DNA of 64,000 nucleotides from NCBI GenBank assembly GCA_950295325.1, contig OX485806.1, positions 28,954,001 to 29,018,000 of the forward strand, in the 5' to 3' direction. This DNA comes from Polytrichum commune (lineage: Eukaryota; Streptophyta; Polytrichopsida; Polytrichales; Polytrichaceae). Position 1 is the stretch's first letter. Each line of letters begins with the position of its first letter. The translations under genes were made by a program, and so were the position numbers. The notes under the pieces were generated by a model. The model did no database searches, was not told where the DNA came from, and worked only from the letters and a program-made list of their open reading frames with translations. This document shows, piece after piece, positions 59,395-64,000 of the stretch.

Positions 59395-60125
59395 GGTTGG
59401 ACAAGGGTTTAGGGTTTAAGGGTCCACCAGATAGGAGAAAGGGAGAGAGGGAGAGAGGGAAAGAAGTCAAAGGTTTTTCCTCATTCTTTATTTTTCTCCT
59501 TTTGAGAGTTTTCCTTACCAAAGTGTAGCAAACCTCATATAAGGGAATTACAAAGCATGATTAATTGTCCAATGACCATTCCCCATACATGATTTGGCAT
59601 GTCAAGATATCTAACGTGGTTGCTTATGTGTGGCATTCTTGTTGGCTGTACCTGTTGAACCACTTTCCACATCATCATTGGGTGTATGTGTCCCCCCCTG
59701 TTCCAGGTTCACATATGAACTCACAGCTATGATCAAGGTGAAGCGTCACTCATTTATGCCAAACACAAGAAGTTTCCCTTGCATTCATCTCAATTTGCAG
59801 GTTTCATCCTTGATATTCATATGTTAATCTAGTTTGGAATTCAGCCACGTAAATGATATAATATCGAGTCAAGGCATATTACCTATCAAGTGACTTCCAT
59901 TGGGCGAATTGTTGAGTGGTCTACCAACTAGTTATGATGTTTGTTCCTCACTAACATAGATTGCACATTTGATGGGGGTCCAAATGTGAAATTTTTGTTA
60001 AACATGTGAAGGGTTTAGGTTTTAATGGTTAGGCAGCTAGGGGAGAGAGAAGAGAAGCCAAAAGTTTTTCCTCGCTTTTGGTTTTTAGCTTTCTAAGAAA
60101 TCTCTTACTAAGTTGTACTTGAATT
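59395..60125. repeat. Duplicated segment of the NOC3 5' flank
   Basis: About 59395-59525 and 60000-60122 share 'gggtttagg.tttaa', 'ggagagagggagagag' against 'ggggagagagaagagaag', 'tcaaaggtttttcctc' against 'ccaaaagtttttcctc', and 'agttttccttacca' against 'aatctcttacta'. They run in the same orientation. The first lies directly upstream of the NOC3 start (minus strand) and so is promoter or 5' UTR; the second is a decayed copy 600 bases further away. Confidence 0.6.
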
Positions 60126-63100
60126 TTGTTCCAAAATGCGTTACATCCGACGGATGGAAAGTTTCAATAACTTTTGTAATGAGAAGTTTACATGTATTAT
60201 ATATATAATATAGACCTATTTTGTCATGGTTTACATACTGTGTTTGTAATTGAGATAATTATCACGTCAAATTGAAAACCTTAGTATGAAGTACACAAGC
60301 TTGTTATCTAACATATACTTTGTTATGTATACCTTTGATTCTCTTTATTCTATTCTCATATACAAGGGGTTTTATTTCATAGTCAATTATACACGTTAAA
60401 ATTCCACTTGAGGAATAGCTTTTCCCCTCCCTCCCTTCTCATTGCAGGGGGAGAAACAATACCTTATTGCACGGTTCATGTAACTATGTCGACCATGATA
60501 AAATGGACAATCTTGATGGTGAATGTGGACCGAGGTGTGGATCCCACATTATTATTCTATTTTTATAATATTTATGTAAACATATGAATTTGATTTAATT
60601 GGTAAAAAAACCATGACTTGATTAACATGGTAGGAGTAGCCCCATAAATGAAGGAAAAATGGATGCCACTCAAATAGGGTGTTTTCTAGAAATATATATA
60701 TAAATTTATTAAATTTAAACATAAAAATTAAAAAAATTACCAGTCCACAAAAATGTTGTTAATTTATTAATTGTTTGAAATGGTATAGTACTTTTATTGT
60801 TCGAAGTGCTTGAATAGTCTCTATGAAAGAACTAATTTGACCTTGAAAAAAAAAACTTTTGAAATACATTCACAACCACTTTTTGGCTCAATCATTTAGG
60901 GGTTAGACCTAAACAATCTACCCAAAACTTTTGAAGGAATTTAACCTAGGGAACTTCATGTGAACTCCACTGGGAACATAGGGAACCCTTTGGGAACCTT
61001 CAAATCCCACACAAATGCTCTCATACGATGGGATGAATAATCAACTCTTTCATCTTGCAAACATTGATTTTTCATTTGCTGGAATTTCATCCGTCGGAAG
61101 TTTTTTTTTCCGGGCTACTTGAACAATTTCATAGACCGTAGGATGGGGCTTTATGAATGGATGGCTTGGATGTGGTCTGCCCACGACCACACACCCTCCA
61201 TTCACAACGCTTCAGTGACATGGGGATGATGGCGGTATTTCAATTTATTCAGTTCATGACCATTTAAAAGGGACAGGTAATCGTCATTGTTTGATCACAA
61301 TCACAACTACAACCATCTTCGTGAACTTCGTGAAGTAGATGGTTGTAGTTGTCATCGTAGCATTTTCTTCAGTTCTATGTTATTTGTAGTTGCGACCATA
61401 GCACTCGATGGACAATTTTGGCTAATGTTACATTATTATCAACATTAATTATTTCCTTTTATAACAAAACATCTTTAAATTTGAAATCCCTCTTGTTGAC
61501 ATCTAAAACTTGCATCACATTGCAATCTTGACTTCCAATTGCCGACAGTGGCACTTTAGCCAAACAATTTGGACTTGCCCAACATTAGGTGCACACAAAA
61601 ATTCTGAGGTGACGTGGCCGCCTGAGAGGGCGGCATTTTGGGAAAAGGCTATAAGCCTCCTCCTCGACAAATTTGGACAATGACAAAACCTGTGTGATTT
61701 TGAAGATTTCTCAACTTCTCCTTGTCTATGTTACACTTTTTTTATTTATGAATGAATGCTATTATGTTAAAAAAATTTGAAATGACACGAAAAGACCATC
61801 GTAATTTGTTACATTAGGAAGCATATGATTATGTCAATATTTACTCTCAAGTGACTTTGATCTACCATGATCATCTAGTCTAAATGGGCCGTGAACTACC
61901 ATGATCATATATTGTAAATTGGACATGAATATGGTGTGGGCTGAAGATTATTGTGGTTCACATTTATATTGAACTTTGACAAGTAACCTTGATTGCCATA
62001 AACTAGTTCAAAGACATGCATGTGATCATGACTTATGAATTGATGTTCCATGTAACCCCAAAACATCCTATCCCAATCCCCTATTAAAAATAAAAATAAA
62101 AACATTAAAAAATAAAAAAACACGGTCCAACAATGAGGGCCTCACTAGTTGTAGCACAATGACAAATGGACAACCTCAACGTCTCAAGTGCATTGTGTAG
62201 AGATTATCATGGTTCGCATTTAACATGACATCTAGGTGTAGTTGTGAAGATGCTATTGAAACTCTACGTGTACATATGATTAAGTAATATTATAAACATA
62301 CATGCATTATATTAAAGTGCCTAGAATGTCATGTGGTTTGTATGGAGATGGGAAACGTATCTAGAAGGATACTCGTAGATATGTCATGTATACTTGTGAG
62401 TCCTTCTTGGCTTGAGAACAAAACAATCCTTGATCGTAGATTGTATCCATTCACGTATATCAACAATGCTCAAGGACACAACCTCGTAACAAGTTCAATG
62501 TTAATTTATGTATAAATGCCATAGGTACTTAACTTCCAATCTTTCATATACCCGAATCACTAGCACGGTCGGCCCCCAAGAAACCTCTAGTATCTTTTTA
62601 TGCATTCCAATGTTTTTGATATATTTAAGGCTCACTTACCAAAAGGAATCCAAAGTGTGGGACGAACCACTTGGTTGGAAAGTTAAACTAAACAAAAATG
62701 GTGTTGATTCCTTTGAGACCGGTGTATGCTCATGCAAGGAAATTTTTTATGGTTGCAATAACACACGCACAACGTCATGTTGTTCAACATCCTCTTTGCA
62801 ATTTCAACACTCATTTTTCCATATACATTTCTTAAAATGTTACATGTGGTGAGCATATGGTTGTCATTACAGTAGTTTTCTAGAAACTTGGACAAAGAGA
62901 TAATTAATTTTAAAGGTGCCTAATTTTTTGGGAAATTCATTTTGTTGAGTGTTAAGAAAACCCCCCAAAAAATCAAATATTGCCTAAAATCACAATAATG
63001 GAAGTGACATTCATTGAAATCCACAAAGTAACATCAAATAACTTCAACAATGTCTTTACAATGCATCAATCTCACTCATGGTTTAAAAACAATGCAAGCA

Positions 63101-64000
63101 TGAATTCACTCCACGAGTCATGTTGACACACTACGATAAAAAAGGGAATGAGACAAGCAAACATGAATGAATGTCTAACTTATTCTAAATTACTTGTTGA
63201 ATGTGCCCAATTTTAGACCATTGTTTTTTGAGCTACCTAACTTACTTTCGCACTTTAATTAATTACTAGACAAAAGGTGCCCAGGCTGCTAGAGAGCTAT
63301 GGTAAATGATGGTAGCTAAGGCAACACGGTTCTTCTATTATTCTCTCCCCTCCTAAGCTCATTGTGGGTTGACAAGTTTTACTCAATATTGTTGGGTAAA
63401 CGGTAAGAGACTCGGTGGAGATTGAAATGCACTCTACTTGCAAAGAGTGATAATGATTTTCAACTACTCTAGGCTTGGTGCTTAAGGGTTCAAACTTCAC
63501 ACATGTGAAGCACCTAGAAAGATAACCCTCGTCCCACACATAGTGGAGTTAGATAACTACATCATGATCCTTCCCACCCAATTTTAGTACTATGTTCTAT
63601 GAATTTCATGATATGGAACATTTCACTACCTAGTAAGCGTTACGGTGTTCTCAAAAGGTACTACGAGCTTATGAAGAAGTGGACCGTATCTCCTTCGATA
63701 TCATGAGATTGGTACAACATTCTAGCGAAGTTGGTTGCAAAATATATATGAACTTTGTAGTTTATATAGTTTGACAAATAGAAACATCTCGCCTAGTCAA
63801 AGTTCCAAAGCAAAAATCGAAAACTTGACGAGCTATTAATCACTGTTAGAAATGCTCGTTGTCTTTTGAGTATTGTGGTGACTTGACTTGGTAGAAGATG
63901 TTTCATTAGACTCAAAATGTGGTGCACATATTTTCATTCTTGGGACCTTTGTGATTGTGCAGGTTGGCCTTCTATCATTGCGGGCTAATGTTTGAGGGTG
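60126..64000. other. Intergenic stretch to the window end
   Basis: No gene recognised. The segment 60255-60420 is a copy of the repeat at 22080-22240. A small foldback lies at 61302-61353. Open frames such as 62508-62852 (114 codons) have no family signal. An AT-only tract occurs at about 60690-60780. Confidence 0.5.
61302..61353. repeat. Foldback of about 18 bp arms
   Basis: 'acaactacaaccatcttc' is followed by 'gtgaacttcgt' and then the inverted 'gaagtagatggttgtagttgt'. The stem is about 18 bp with a short insertion on one side. It stands alone in AT-rich intergenic DNA; function unknown. Confidence 0.65.

Overview
This is a nuclear, AT-rich plant (streptophyte) window. Every gene except one is split by introns with GT..AG borders, and the proteins are typical of green plants: an SFR2-type galactolipid remodelling enzyme, an organelle-type methionine aminopeptidase, a short MAT1 without RING finger, an F-box/kelch protein and one exon of a CYP97-type P450. 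Plant telomere-type (TTTAGGG) units occur once, in an intron. Modest introns, many small inverted-repeat transposons and the gene set suggest a non-seed land plant such as a bryophyte. That placement is an inference of low confidence.

Layout. 3.3-10.7 kb (+): a TMEM104-like amino-acid-transporter-fold membrane protein, 16 exons joined with consistent reading frame, first exon not found. 15.2-19.7 kb (+): type I methionine aminopeptidase, 9 exons, complete (380 aa). 22.9-30.0 kb (-): SFR2-like GH1 protein, 10 exons, complete (582 aa). 36.1-36.6 kb (+): MAT1-like CDK-activating-kinase assembly factor, one exon (182 aa). 39.3-41.3 kb (+): F-box/kelch protein, 2 exons (399 aa). 42.1-43.6 kb (-): TAF13, 5 exons (137 aa). 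48.1 kb (+): isolated CYP97-like exon. 52.3-59.3 kb (-): NOC3 ribosome-biogenesis factor, 13 exons (922 aa). Exon models were built by hand from conserved protein blocks and splice sites; in every gene all exon phases fit together without a frameshift.

The genes are ordinary housekeeping or stress genes (transcription, ribosome assembly, N-terminal protein maturation, chloroplast membrane repair, ubiquitin targeting, membrane transport) with no shared pathway, so this is a normal eukaryotic gene neighbourhood and not an operon-like system. I found no convincing new multi-gene system.

The unusual content is in the non-coding DNA: a foldback of about 1.3 kb touching the TAF13 promoter; several MITE-like families with recognisable terminal inverted repeats, two of them with TTAA ends as in piggyBac; an inverted pair of related elements bracketing the aminopeptidase gene; tandem arrays inside introns of the TMEM104-like and SFR2-like genes; a 5S-rRNA-like segment in an aminopeptidase intron; a LINE tail with a 94-bp tandem array; and a 28-bp-arm hairpin that could be an RNA precursor.
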